A DNA stretch of 64,000 nucleotides from Hermetia illucens (taxonomy: Eukaryota; Arthropoda; Insecta; Diptera; Stratiomyidae), in assembly GCF_905115235.1 (NCBI RefSeq), contig NC_051853.1:46869467-46933466 (forward strand), given 5' to 3'. Every line of letters begins with the position of its first letter. Position 1 is the first letter of the stretch. The notes beneath the pieces are model-generated. The model saw only the letters and a list, made by a program, of their open reading frames with translations. It was not told the DNA's origin and did no database searches. Shown here in pieces: positions 53,701-64,000 of the stretch. The position numbers and the translations under genes are program-made.

Positions 53701-56700
53701 CTGTTGACGTGGCATTACCTGATTATTTATCAATTGAAAATGATATTTTGTTAACACAACAAACCACAAACAAATAACCAACATAAATGTTATTTACAAA
53801 CATTGAGAAAGCATCACTGAACTAAAATTTACATCTGGAGGCTACATTTTAGTGGAAAGGTAGAACGAAGATAGAGAGGAAATTGAATTTTGATATGACA
53901 CTAACAACATATGGAACATTCACTATATGAGTAAGGATAGTAATAATTCAAAGGAGAAAGAATCCAAAATAGAGATTTTACCTACATGAACATGTTAAGA
54001 TTTTATCTTGACATTGTTTCATGTTTGATTCTCAAACGTGGGTCGCCATGACAAATACAAAAAATGCCTTCGCAAATTGGTAGAAAATTTTAGGGAATCT
54101 GATGAGAGATTTCTGAGGAACTGATGAATTTGAGGGTAAGTAAGGTAATCAAAAGTGGAAAAATCAAATTGTCGTTAATAATATTTCCAATAAATTTACC
54201 AGTTGGATTGAATACCGTTTATCCCAATATAAACAAGTCGGGGGAAGCTTGATGCTTCAGGTTTAAAAGGTTTTGTGTTTCCCTATGTGAGAAGCATAAC
54301 GCAGTTCTCCATCGGTTGACAGCATTGACTCGAGATAATTAAATCGCTCAGTGTTGTCAGCTTCCGTAACCTGCCCAGAACTGAGCGAATTAAATATCTC
54401 GAGTCAATGCTATCGGCCAATGGAGAACTGCGTAACGAAATTGCTTCACGCATTAATGCGACCTGCATAAAGTGGCATTCCACAACTGGTGTTCTTTGTG
54501 ATTGATGTATCAGCGATCATCTCAAATCTAAAATTTACCGCAATGTCGTCCGTTTGCCGCTCTCTATAGTTCCGAGTGTTGGCCGACTATAAAAGACAAT
54601 GAACGGCGTCTTGCGGTAATGGAGACGAAGATGTTGCATTGAGCTGGTGGCGTGACACGTTTTGATCACATGGGAAATGAGGATATCCGCGACCGATATG
54701 AGGTTGCACCAATCGTAGAAAAACTGCGAGTCAGGCGTTTTCGATGGTGTGGTCCCGTAATTCGCGCTAACGAGAATTCACTTGTCAATATTGGTGTGAA
54801 CATCGAAGTCAACGTTAAACTACCGCCTCGCGATAACATCCAGATGATCAGGCGTTTGATAAAATAAAATGGCGAAACCGATCACGACGAACCGACCCCG
54901 CTTTTGAACGGGACAAAGGCTGAAGAAAAAGAAGATGTGAGGAGTGACGAGTGTATGATAGCTCCGTGTCACATAGTTAAAAATTCGATTGCCCTCTATT
55001 TCTATGAAATATATCCGGCGAAAAAAATGTTTGAATACCCCCTTTGCATATATGGGGAGCCCCTTTTTAAACTCCACCTAAATTTATGCTACTCACTGTA
55101 TGCGTGGGATTGCACTTTATAAAGATGAAGATGGTTTTGCTGCTGCAACAGGTGGGTTTTCTTATGAATCGACAAGGAGTTTCCGAGAACAGGATTGAAA
55201 TGCAATAGCGTCTCCGTCGTTAGTAGTAGTTTTTATTTGGTAAATGTCAAATATTTTGCTGGCTGGTAGACATCCGCAACTTAAGAAGGGAACAAGGTAT
55301 TCCCGAAATATCGGTATTTGCAAAATAGAAACTACTACTAGCGACGGAGACGGTGTTCCGTTTCAATCGTTGAATTTTTCCGCTAGAAACACCGTGAACA
55401 CATATTGACACACATTGACTATAATTGAAATGAGCACCAAAGAGCGCGGGTTTGATTTCCACAGCAAATTTTACAATGATCCGATTATAAAACTATCATT
55501 GATAATGTCAAAGAATATGTTGAACTCAGAAGCGCGACAGCGACAGTATTATGACAAAAACTGTAATTGAACAAATAAGCTCTAATAACAGTCAGTGCAG
55601 TTATACTATTAATCGCTCTGCCATACTTGAGCATGGACACTCGATTGAAAGAAAACCTAACACGACACCAACCCCTAAGGGTTCCATCATTTAGGCATCG
55701 ACAATTAAATTTTTCACATCAAAAGGAAAGTGAATACGCATTGCCAACAACGAGAAAATGTGCTTACCTACATTTATTTTTCGAACGTTTCATCGGAAAA
55801 TAAAAATAATTTTTCTAGCAAATACCAGAGGAGGAGAACATTTTGAGCGACTGTAGTGAAATTATCATCTGCTCTACGCTTTGTTCAATTTATAAAGTAG
55901 TCATTTAAATTTCAGCAAAAACGGTAATCGCTCAAATTCATGACTTTCATTGGAACAAGGTGGAAAGGGGAAGCTCCAATCAATTCCCCCACCCTTTCAA
56001 AGTTTTATATAAGCGTCATAGGACGAAGGGAAATATTTCTACCTAGAAATTTGTCTAATAATAAAAGAAACCAAAACCTAAAGTCTGCATGGAAGTTTAC
56101 GAGTTGTAAGGAGTTTGTGTAATTTTCTAACAGACTCAAGATGGCACGCTTTGCGACATTCTCACGGTCTTGTCTTTCATGGATAAGTGCTCTCCACCCG
56201 ATTTTGACAAAGAGAGGGCAATATTCTATTTGTTCCTCTTCATCAATTATGGGAAGAGCAGAAACAATATTCCACTTATCCCCTCTGTTGTTGTTCATTC
56301 AACGAAATGAAATGAATGATTGAATACCGATTGGGGTCGTATTTATATTAACATTTTAACCATGTCAACAGAGTTGTTTGTATTGATTGATTACAAGATA
56401 TAGATCATCTCTCATGGCGGCTTCATATTCTTCAAGCTAAATTGTTTTAATTTTGAGATATCACGTTTAACGAGATTTACCAGGGGCTCTGATGATTCTT
56501 ACCTAAGCTGCCAACAAGCTTTATAGGAGGAAACTCTGGAATCTGGGAGAAATTTAGGCGCCTCAAACCTCCCTCCAATTTATAAATCACCGAAGGACGA
56601 ATCAACCAACAACATCAAACCGCACTGGTCAAACACGAACAAGAATAAGGATAGGAGAATACAACTTTGAGACCGTTGACAATTTCTCCTATCTAGGGTC

Positions 56701-59700
56701 GAAAGTCACAACCGATAACAACTACGATGATGAAATCCGCGCACGGTTGTTGTCAGCCAACAGAGCCTATTTCAGCTTACAAAGACTGTTCCGCTCGAAA
56801 CGTCTCACCATAGGGTCAAAGCTCTTACTGTACAAGACTATGATCTTGCCAGTCCTCATGTATTCCTCGGAAACTTGGGTTCTTAGCAAGAAAAATTGCG
56901 AACTCTTGGCCGCGTTCGAGAGAAGAATCCTCCGAAGAATTTTTGGCCCCCTACATGAGGATGGACGATTCAATTCAATGACGAAATCTATGAGCGATAC
57001 CATGACCGTCCGGTTGTGGATAAAATCCGGCTCAATAGGTTACGGTGGGCGGGTCACTTAATCCGTATGGATTGATCCCACCCGGAAAGTCTATAAGGGC
57101 AATATCTATGGTAGGAAAAGAAGACGAGGCAGACCCTGTCTAAGATGGGGCGATGGCCTGGGCCAGGACGCCAGACAGCTTTTAGGGATATCGAATTGGT
57201 GGACCTCGGCGCAAAACCGGGATGTCTGGAGTTCCTTATTAAGGCAGGCCTAGACCGGATACCGGTTGTTGCGCCGTTGATGATGATGAAGGAGTGCTTG
57301 AAAGCCATTAGCGTTTAGCAAAACTTCCTTTGTTTGGGTCTAAGTTTCAAGTCAAGCTTCAACGTAGGCAGAGTTGACTTTCCGGTGGTTCGTATACACC
57401 CACACCTTACAAGCTGAGAGCAATTTTTAGTGATCCCGGAATGCAGTATACTACGATGACTGGCTGCTCTGCTAAAAACTATTTGCCGTTGTGTTATTCT
57501 GACGAAGAACTCTAGTGCGAAGATCAGCCTAGAAACAGTTGATCTTAACCAGATCGAGGAAATGTGAAAATGTTACTGAGGTTCAGTTCAGAACATACTT
57601 GACTGCCACGAGGGTGATCGGGCTGAGGCAAGCCTTGTTTGAGGCATTATTTTTTGAAATAACTTCTTAAAAGGACCTGCTGCTCTGTATTTCAGACTTC
57701 TTCTTTCAGTGAACGAAGGCCACCACACAAAGCAAACGAAGTCATTTCTCCAAGTACTTGTGTAATAGGTACGGAGAAAATACGGGATATGAAAATTATG
57801 AACCACACCGTGTAATAGAACAATCAATCTAATTTTGTTAGTCTTTCTATTCCGGCTCCCGAGAAAATTCCAGATTCAAGGGAATTACCCCCGTTCATCC
57901 CACCCCGAGTCTTTTGGATTTTTAGTTCTTTTTCAAGAAAATCAATTATTCTTCCTGAGAATGTAACTGAGCACCGATTTATGTTTTCTTAATCCAGGTG
58001 GTGAATAAGTGCAAAGAGGACGATTTTTTGTTTGATCGAAAGTGGAATAACTCTGAAAAATGAGGAAATAAATTATTTACTCCACGAGTTTGCAACTGCC
58101 TTCGATTTCGGAAACGGAAAAAATCCGCACTAAGTTTAGCCCTGCTCCTTGCGGCTAGGAGAAACAAAACATTGGATTTGAGATGCTGTAAGCGGATATA
58201 CTTACTAAGCGTTCGCCAAGACCAAAGCTCATGTTTTACTGAAAAGGTAGCTATATGAAAGCGAAGAGGGCAAGCAGCTTGTTCAATTAGAGCGAGATTG
58301 TTAAGATTTAAATTCACCCGCTTTGTACTTGCACTGCTTTAAGCGACCGGGATTCAAATAGATTAAAGGTCATCTTTTCTTTCACCATTTCACTTTTACG
58401 GCTTACGTAAGCCGCAGAGGAATCCTTTATTTAAAAATTAATGATGAAATTGTCCTTGAGGAGCCGGAAATAATGGCGATTATAGTTGCAAGGAGGAAGC
58501 TGGAAGATTTCATATATCATCTTTGAAGAGTATAGCATATCCACACCGCGGTCTCCTTTGTTATTATGTATTTTTATTTTTTATTTTCTTCCTATTCGCT
58601 TGCTCGTGGGACGGTGCTTCATTTTCATTATTATCACACTTAATGCTGTGCAAATGATAAGCGGGATTTGAAATCGAGACTTAAATTTAATCAACTCGAT
58701 CATCACAACCAATTCGACAATCTCATTGTGGTATATAATATTGGAAACCAGTGACTTGTACATCACCGTCAATGATTATGATAATTAACCGATGAGTCCA
58801 TCTCATAGAGGTATATTCGTTACAACATCATGCATGCCGGCCAGTCCAATTTCTTAATTTTGTTCGTCCTAAACCAATCTGTGGTCACTTTGGAGGTCAT
58901 TGGAGGACATTGTCTTTTTCAGAAATATACTGTTACTTTCGATGAAATTTAGTAATCTGGCAGCATGGCTTACAGATAAATACAATTTTTCTCTAATTTG
59001 CCTACAACTAAAGTTGTTTTCGATTATTTCGTGACCTATTTGTATTTTCTGACGCAGTGTTACCCCTAGTGGGAGCCTTAATACCATACTCATCGCCTTT
59101 CCGTATATAATTCCTTATGAGGCACTCACTTCGATTCATCCTCGCAGCGATTAGCGATCAGGGCCTTGAAGTGTGTTAGAGCACTTCATTCAAGACCGTA
59201 ACGGTACACTGTAGGAGGCAATGTGGTCAACATTGCGCTCGCAGCGATTTGGCGATTAGAATAGCCCCCTTCTTTCAGAAAATCCACTTTAGCTGGCTCG
59301 TCATTGGATAATCGCTTTACCTTTGTCATTTTTAAAAAAATCCTATTATATAATTATTTTAATAGTAATAATTTCAAGGAATGAATACCAAGTGTTTTTA
59401 CTTTTATTCAAATACGTAGAAACGAGCCTTTTTAAAAAAATCACTTAATTTCATTTTCACTGATAACATGTGCGTATACGAATGTCGCTAATATTTCTAT
59501 GAAATGGATAGAAACAGTCGCCTAATTGCCTATTTCTGAAGAAAATCCACCATTACTTATAATCGAATTCACTTCATCCAGCGTAGAAGATCTCGAGGCG
59601 ATCAGTTATATATAAAGTTCTTCACTTTTGATGATAACAAAAGAGTAAACCTCACATATTTGCGATAGGCAAAGTGCGCTTATATGAATGTCTATTACTA

Positions 59701-62700
59701 TATGCCCTTGGGGTGGCCCAGCCGTCGGCCATCTTAGGATAGTGGATTCCACTGCATGGCGTAGCCTGTAATACAGTTTTTGCCCCTCCTTAATGTGTGA
59801 ACAATCACCTGCCACACCCACCTTTGCGCTGACCAAGTTATTCGCTCGAAATATACATCAACGGCCTTCGTCGAAACGTCACCGACAAATGTTGACGAAG
59901 GCTTACCGCTTTTGAGAAACTGTGGTGGGTACTTTCCATGTGCAATAGCAACACAGTTTTAATTTAATCTTGGTGTTGAAACTGAGAACCTGGGAACCAT
60001 TTTGTGCCATCATAAAACTAACGGATACCGGTGCCAGCAGCAAAAAGAGCAAATGCCATTAGATGGAGGAAGAGTATTAAGATGTTACGAATATCATCCA
60101 AACAAATAAGTCGATGCTAATAGATGCTTATAGCAAGTGAATGTAATCCCTCAGCGCACCAGGTAATAACTACGGCTTCTAAGGCAACGGCTAAAGTCGA
60201 AATATGAATCAAGAGCTAATTCTGATGTCAAGTAGGAAACAGAGCTGGTGATCAAAAACTGGGGAAGTACTGCAGAGTAATATGTAGGGTATCCACAGTT
60301 CCACCACCTAACCCTACTCACAATTCCTTGTGGTGATCGCTGGAGGCAGTTAGTCTGCTGCAGATCAGGAAGCGGCGAAAAACGCGTCGGAGTCGTTCTC
60401 AAGGTTGCAGGTTGGACGAAAAGCTACCACTTCATTCCCAGAAGAAACCATTGTTACGAAACCAAATAATTAGCCTTGACTCGGAGGAAATTCGATGGCA
60501 GAGGCTTTTGCAAATGACCTCGGATTATTCCATTAGAGCTTGAAACGTTAGAAACCTTAAAAAAACAGGCGCACTGAGCACTGAGAGGATTATGACGACA
60601 GGCAAGCATACGATAGTATCGACCGCGACGTAATATACAACACAATGTCTGACTGCAACTCCTGTAAAGTCAGTCCATATTACAAAGGTGACATTAGTGA
60701 GTAGCCTTCGCAGACGATGTAAATTCAGTGGCAGGACCAGTTTTTATTTCCAAGGAAAAATTTATCTCTCTGCAGTCAGAAGTCAGACATGTCGGACTAC
60801 AAATGATTAAAAAAAATTGATTTCATGACCTAGACAAGAAAAAAGAAGACAGGCAAAAAAATTTAGTGTCGTTCTATACTAATCAAGTGAGAAGGGACTT
60901 ATTTTCAGAACTCTAATCGTAGTTTACAAGGCTACATACCAAAGAAAAAAAGATAACTATAGATAACGATCATTTATGATTAACAGAAGCTGTAATTCAA
61001 AGACCAAGATATATGTACCACCCAATGAGGGCAAGGACTCTTATCACTGAAGAATTAGCAATGCTAGTTGTTCTGGGCAAAAAAGCTTAGGCGGTAGCTG
61101 AACCGTGTATCCCTTAATATATTCAAATTGCAGACTAAATTCAGAATGGAATTTCAGTACATCGAACTCATGGAAACAATGAAAATATGGGTGATCTACG
61201 CTATTTTCGTAACAACGTCAATATACGAGATCATCGATAGCTGGAAAACTAATATCTTACATCAAACAAATTTTTTTTCAATATATTAGGAAAATACGAG
61301 GGTAAAAAGTAAAGAACATAACAGATAATTAAAGATGAGTAAAAAATCTATCACAGTTTCCTACCAGGACCTAGACCAACTTATTACCAATGGAAAATTT
61401 CTCTCTGCTCCGTTCTCAAAATTTGGATGTAACTGACACTAGTTTTTAAATCAAGGGATTAATAAGGTCGAATTTATAATTAGCTTAGCAAGTACATGAC
61501 CTTGTATCTAAATTCAATGGCCTACGATTACCTTCAATTTCATATTTAATGTGTTTATTTCGAAAAGTATAAACGGAAACTGGAAAATGAAAAATAGTAG
61601 AGAATCATCAAATGTTTGGAAGAAAAGAAGAATAAATATCATAAACAAAAGGTAGATAGATTGAAATGGAGACAAAAACTTCAAGATAGTTGCCTCTTTG
61701 CAGGGATACCAGATATTTATCGCGTTCAGTGATAAGCATATAAAACAAAACTTACCTTGGCTACCGGGCCAGGATGTAAAAGCGGTTCATTTTCACGACA
61801 ACTGCTATAGTTGTTATTAAAATGGTTCCTTACATTCAATTGATCACGTCTACTTATATTATTATAGCTTTCCATTTGCCCATAACTCTCCCTGATATTG
61901 TAACTTTCATGATTATTCATAATGTTAGGATTTTCAGTTATGTTGAAATTATCACGAAGCGATTGCTGATGATTATGATGGTAGTTATTGGTGTTGTAAT
62001 GATCTCTTTTAAAGTAATTATGGTTATTTTCACGAAGGTTCAACATCTCACGATTGTAGTTCTGTTTAAATTTGTACCTGTGATCATCGTGATGGGATGA
62101 TGGCGCCTTGAGTAAAATATTTGGATTTCCTAAATAATTGAAATTATCTTTCTTTATGTTATAGCTCTCAGAATTAATCATGTTCGGGTGATAGTTTTTC
62201 TCATTGATATGAGACTGTTTCTGATAGTACTCGGCTGGATGAGGTTGGTGTGTTGTAGCCTGTTGCTGCTGTGATGGTTGCATGTAGTTTGACGGTTGAT
62301 TAGGACGATTTCCCAACATAGCGTTGCGAACTTCACCATTTAATGCGTTATTTTGTTGTTCACAAAGGAAGTAAGTAATCATATCACCCTTGCCCTTAAC
62401 CTTAATTTGACCACGACATCTGTAGCGAAGAAAACAATGTGAAAAAAGATTGGCCGCGCTTGTTAGATATTACATACCTAAATTCAAAATGTGAACCTTG
62501 AAGACTATCTACTACTTCTTGTGTAACTTGAGTATATCCTGGAATTCCTGTGGAATCCATGCGACTGGCAACGTTTACAGTATTTCCCCAAATATCATAT
62601 TGGGGCTTTCTAGCACCAATAACACCGGCAACAACTTGGCCGATATTTATTCCTGTTGAAAAAGTGTATAAAAAGGTAAGGTAGGTTAACTACTTAACAT

Positions 62701-63603
62701 AGTAATGCAATTGCTAAATATAAAATGCTATTCACTCTGTTTTGTGTGTGGATAACTAGAATCAGATTTTCAGTTGCATTATTTTGGAGGGAGAGTCTTT
62801 TTAAAACAAATCCCAAATAAAGTAGTTTGACAGTAGTTTCCTTATTCATTTTTATAGCAAGAAAACAAATATATTCAAAATAGAGTCTTTTCTCCTTGTG
62901 ACTTTTTAGATGGTCAAAAAAGCATCCACTTCAACTTGAACATTCGACTAAACATAAATTCAAAGTATTGACGCTTGTTTCATGATTGGACTGTGATAAA
63001 ACCGTTTTCTTCATGATCCCGGCATTTATTGCATTCTTAACAACTTCATTCACATAAATTTCCATAAAAAATGAGAAACCCTGGTACTTACCTACTCTCA
63101 ACAAAAAGTTATTATATGAATGATTATTTATTTCTTGTAATGCGATTCTCATGGCTTTTATATACTCAACTAAAGCCGTCATATGTCGTCGAATAGAGTT
63201 TTGGTCGCTTGGATTCATTTTGTACTCTATAAGGAAGATTAGTTAATTTCAACCGGTAGATCACAAACCAAGCATTTGCATATTTACCTGGAATAAGACC
63301 TACAGCGGCCATAAATGTACTACCAACAGTTTTGATTTTATCAATTGCATGAAAGCGATCCTCTTTCAGTAGCTGTGGAATAGGGACAATATTTATTTTT
63401 TCAAACTCTCTTTCCAATTAATTAATTTCAAAGATACATACTTCATCAAAATCGGCAATGATTTCGTTCAGTAATCGTAAACATTCCAATCCTTGATCCG
63501 AACCATCCAGTTCCGTATAAAATTCATGAAAATTGGGCACAGATGCAAACATTACACCCACTTTTACATAGCTTTGATGGTATAACTCCTGTCCAGGGTT
63601 ACC
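47733..63603 (-). CDS. rut: Rutabaga-type adenylyl cyclase, C-terminal exons
   Basis: Eight exons, minus strand: 63442-63603, 63288-63372, 63092-63226, 62478-62652, 61756-62419, 52793-53718, 52109-52575 and 47733-48019 (stop TGA). Phases match; 966 aa in view. The first four and the start of the fifth form the C2 catalytic domain: [49 protein letters not shown] (adenine-contact Lys), [20 protein letters not shown] (contact Asp), [11 protein letters not shown] (catalytic Asn and Arg) and [14 protein letters not shown] (phosphate-contact Lys). The rest is a tail: Asn/His/Tyr-rich, then Pro/Ser-rich, an acidic block ([18 protein letters not shown]), and a conserved end with [19 protein letters not shown], then [20 protein letters not shown]. 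rutabaga is the Ca/calmodulin-stimulated membrane cyclase of learning neurons in Drosophila. Membrane segments and the C1 domain lie beyond the right edge. Confidence 0.92.
48165..49575 (+). mobile_element. I-clade LINE, 5'-truncated (copy 3)
   Basis: Starts in the RT C-terminus ([10 protein letters not shown]), then [20 protein letters not shown]. RNase H follows with [40 protein letters not shown] and the tail IRIIVGIL...[32 protein letters not shown]. The 3' UTR ends AACAGAATAATAATAATTT at 49560-49578. It is less decayed than the copy at 19.6 kb but frames are still broken. Lies in the rutabaga intron 48020-52108. Confidence 0.85.
49640..51120 (-). mobile_element. Ty3/gypsy LTR retrotransposon fossil, partial
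   Basis: Minus strand, in a rutabaga intron just downstream of the I-clade copy. Recognisable parts are the end of the RNase H region, the integrase zinc-finger side and the integrase C-terminal region, in normal pol order. No LTR pair, gag or envelope was found. It is broken in several places and looks old. Outer limits are uncertain. Confidence 0.75.
51121..52108. other. Rutabaga intron, nothing recognised
   Basis: AT-rich after about 51350; no repeat or exon seen before the acidic-tail exon at 52109. Confidence 0.35.
53719..54290. other. Rutabaga intron, nothing recognised
   Basis: First part of the 8-kb intron between the fifth and sixth visible exons. No repeat identified. Confidence 0.35.
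54291..54915 (+). mobile_element. EN-RT LINE fragment with inverted 5' arm
   Basis: From about 54381 the plus strand reads an RT C-terminus: [76 protein letters not shown]. The stretch 54291-54351 is a reversed copy of 54381-54447, separated by 29 bases. The piece ends near DPA/FER-type text at 54915. This family differs from the other two EN-RT families here. It lies in a rutabaga intron. Confidence 0.7.
55020..55120 (+). repeat. Dispersed repeat segment
   Basis: TTTTTAAACTCCACCTAAAT followed by TTATGCTACTC, then TGTATGCGTGGGATT, matches 1825-1875. GCATATATGGGGAGCCC resembles the CATACATG word of the GTCY repeats. Confidence 0.55.
55192..55365. repeat. Imperfect 52-bp inverted repeat
   Basis: Arms 55192-55243 and 55314-55365 pair with few mismatches. 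Both contain the core GTCTCCGTCG(T/C)TAGTAGTAGTTT or its complement. Spacer about 70 bp. It may be a MITE or a LINE snap-back; no ORF. Confidence 0.65.
55366..56589. other. Rutabaga intron, nothing recognised
   Basis: AT-rich intronic sequence. Short frames at 55940-56320 have no motif. Confidence 0.35.
56590..57292 (+). mobile_element. RTE-like LINE, 3' fragment (copy 6)
   Basis: The best preserved C-terminal part of this family: 56747-57061 is open and reads [60 protein letters not shown] and [10 protein letters not shown]. The [13 protein letters not shown] block follows in another frame. The 3' end is GGTTGTTGCGCCGTTGATGA plus TGATGAA. 5'-truncated; in a rutabaga intron. Confidence 0.85.
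57293..58559. other. Rutabaga intron, nothing recognised
   Basis: No exon or named repeat was found. Minus-strand frames of 79 and 112 codons lack motifs. Confidence 0.35.
58560..59335 (-). mobile_element. Tc3-like transposase fragment, interrupted by SINE core
   Basis: The minus strand starts [20 protein letters not shown] and [10 protein letters not shown], the N-terminal helix-turn-helix of a Tc3-type transposase. After the SINE piece it resumes with [13 protein letters not shown] and APTRGNT. A much decayed part near 58730-58780 (TGFQYYIP) may be the DGFQYYWH block near the catalytic core. Many stops. Confidence 0.55.
59152..59238 (-). mobile_element. SINE core fragment inside the Tc3-like element
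   Basis: GATCAGGGCCTTGAAGTGTG through ATGTGGTCAACATTGCGCTCG matches the middle of the SINE at 15428-15707. The tRNA head and 3' end are absent. CTCGCAGCGATT repeats on both sides (59140-59151 and 59238-59249, partly shared with SINE bases) as a likely target duplication. Confidence 0.7.
59730..59850. repeat. Repeat shared with about 12920-13030
   Basis: ATAGTGGATTCCACTGCATG, GCGTAGCCTGT and CCTCCTTAATGTGTGA match 12920-12970 (ATAGTGGATTCTATTGCGTG, CCTTCCTTAATGTGTGA). The pair runs in the same orientation; probably the 3' part of a LINE read on the minus strand. Confidence 0.5.
59851..61755. other. Rutabaga intron, decayed sequence
   Basis: No exon seen. 60585-60640 contains a [10 protein letters not shown]-like string in broken frame, reminiscent of the RT block FRQAYDSI of RTE-type LINEs; too weak to call. 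The stretch 61250-61720 is AT-rich. Confidence 0.3.
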
Positions 63604-64000
63604 CTAAAAATATTAGCAAACCAATACTTCGAAATAAAACAAGCTGTAGGGGAATTTGAAGTGTGCAACAACGCTTTCATTCCGTAATACATTACAGATT
63701 GAAAATTCTTCAACACTCAGAAAATATGCACTAAACATTATGTACGTGTATATGGAAGCACAGTGTAGAGAAGATGTCGCAAACAATCGTTAAAAAAGTG
63801 ATAACATTCTGTGATAGTAGAAAAAATATATCAATAGTAGTTCACACTTCAAAAATAAACAAAAGTTCAGACAGAATAGTTTAGGTATCTTCTGATTGTA
63901 CAATTTTTATTATTTGGAATTTGCATTCATTTAATAACGCATTGCAGTTTAAAAGTTATTTAAAATTGAAAACTGAATTCTGAGGAAACGTTTGAAGGGT
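63604..64000. other. Rutabaga intron at right edge
   Basis: AT-rich sequence upstream of the first visible cyclase exon. No further exon could be defined before the window ends. Confidence 0.4.

Noticed and set aside
60585-61100. Decayed LINE RT fragment
   Set aside because: Only a short [10 protein letters not shown]-like string supports it; the rest is too broken to call.
61822-62100. 92-codon plus-strand hydrophobic frame
   Set aside because: It is the opposite-strand shadow of the rutabaga Asn/Tyr/His-rich exon.
1-64000. CRISPR array, defence island, operon or other novel multi-gene system
   Set aside because: Repeats are microsatellites or mobile elements; genes are ordinary spliced insect genes with no functional clustering.

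Overview
The window is insect nuclear DNA, most likely from a fly. It has short spliced exons with GT/AG borders and introns packed with LINE debris. It carries the insect olfactory co-receptor Ir8a, a rutabaga-type adenylyl cyclase, AK6 and an Spt7/SUPT7L-like SAGA subunit. In Drosophila, Ir8a and rutabaga are both on the X, which hints at conserved linkage but does not name the species. No bacterial, viral or CRISPR-like system was found.

Host layout, left to right: (1) a plus-strand gene, 5 exons in view (4708-12636), with a farnesoic-acid-O-methyltransferase-like (Methyltransf_FA) domain and a C-terminal part I do not recognise; its 5' end is not seen. (2) Adenylate kinase 6 on the minus strand (16662-22275), 3 exons, complete. 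(3) An Spt7/SUPT7L-like gene on the plus strand (22705-30081), 4 exons, complete, head to head with AK6 across 429 bp. (4) Ir8a on the minus strand (30326-40127), 9 exons, 894 aa, complete, tail to tail with (3). (5) The 3' part of rutabaga on the minus strand (47733-63603), 8 exons, encoding the second cyclase catalytic domain and a long low-complexity tail; its 5' part lies beyond the right edge.

Almost everything else is mobile-element debris in introns and between genes: R1-clade LINEs (four pieces, one young copy inside a GACA microsatellite), an RTE-like LINE family (six pieces), a second EN-RT family of RTE type (several pieces), an I-clade LINE with RNase H and TAA tails (three pieces), a Penelope-like fragment, a tRNA-derived SINE with perfect target duplications, Tc/mariner fragments, one Ty3/gypsy fossil, and several repeats carrying GTCY microsatellites. 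Three fold-back structures stand out, one with perfect 102-bp arms in an Ir8a intron.

The host genes do not form one pathway. Ir8a is an odorant co-receptor; rutabaga makes cAMP and is a learning gene in Drosophila; AK6 and the SAGA subunit are nuclear housekeeping genes that probably share a promoter. All mobile-element insertions seen fall outside the inferred exons.
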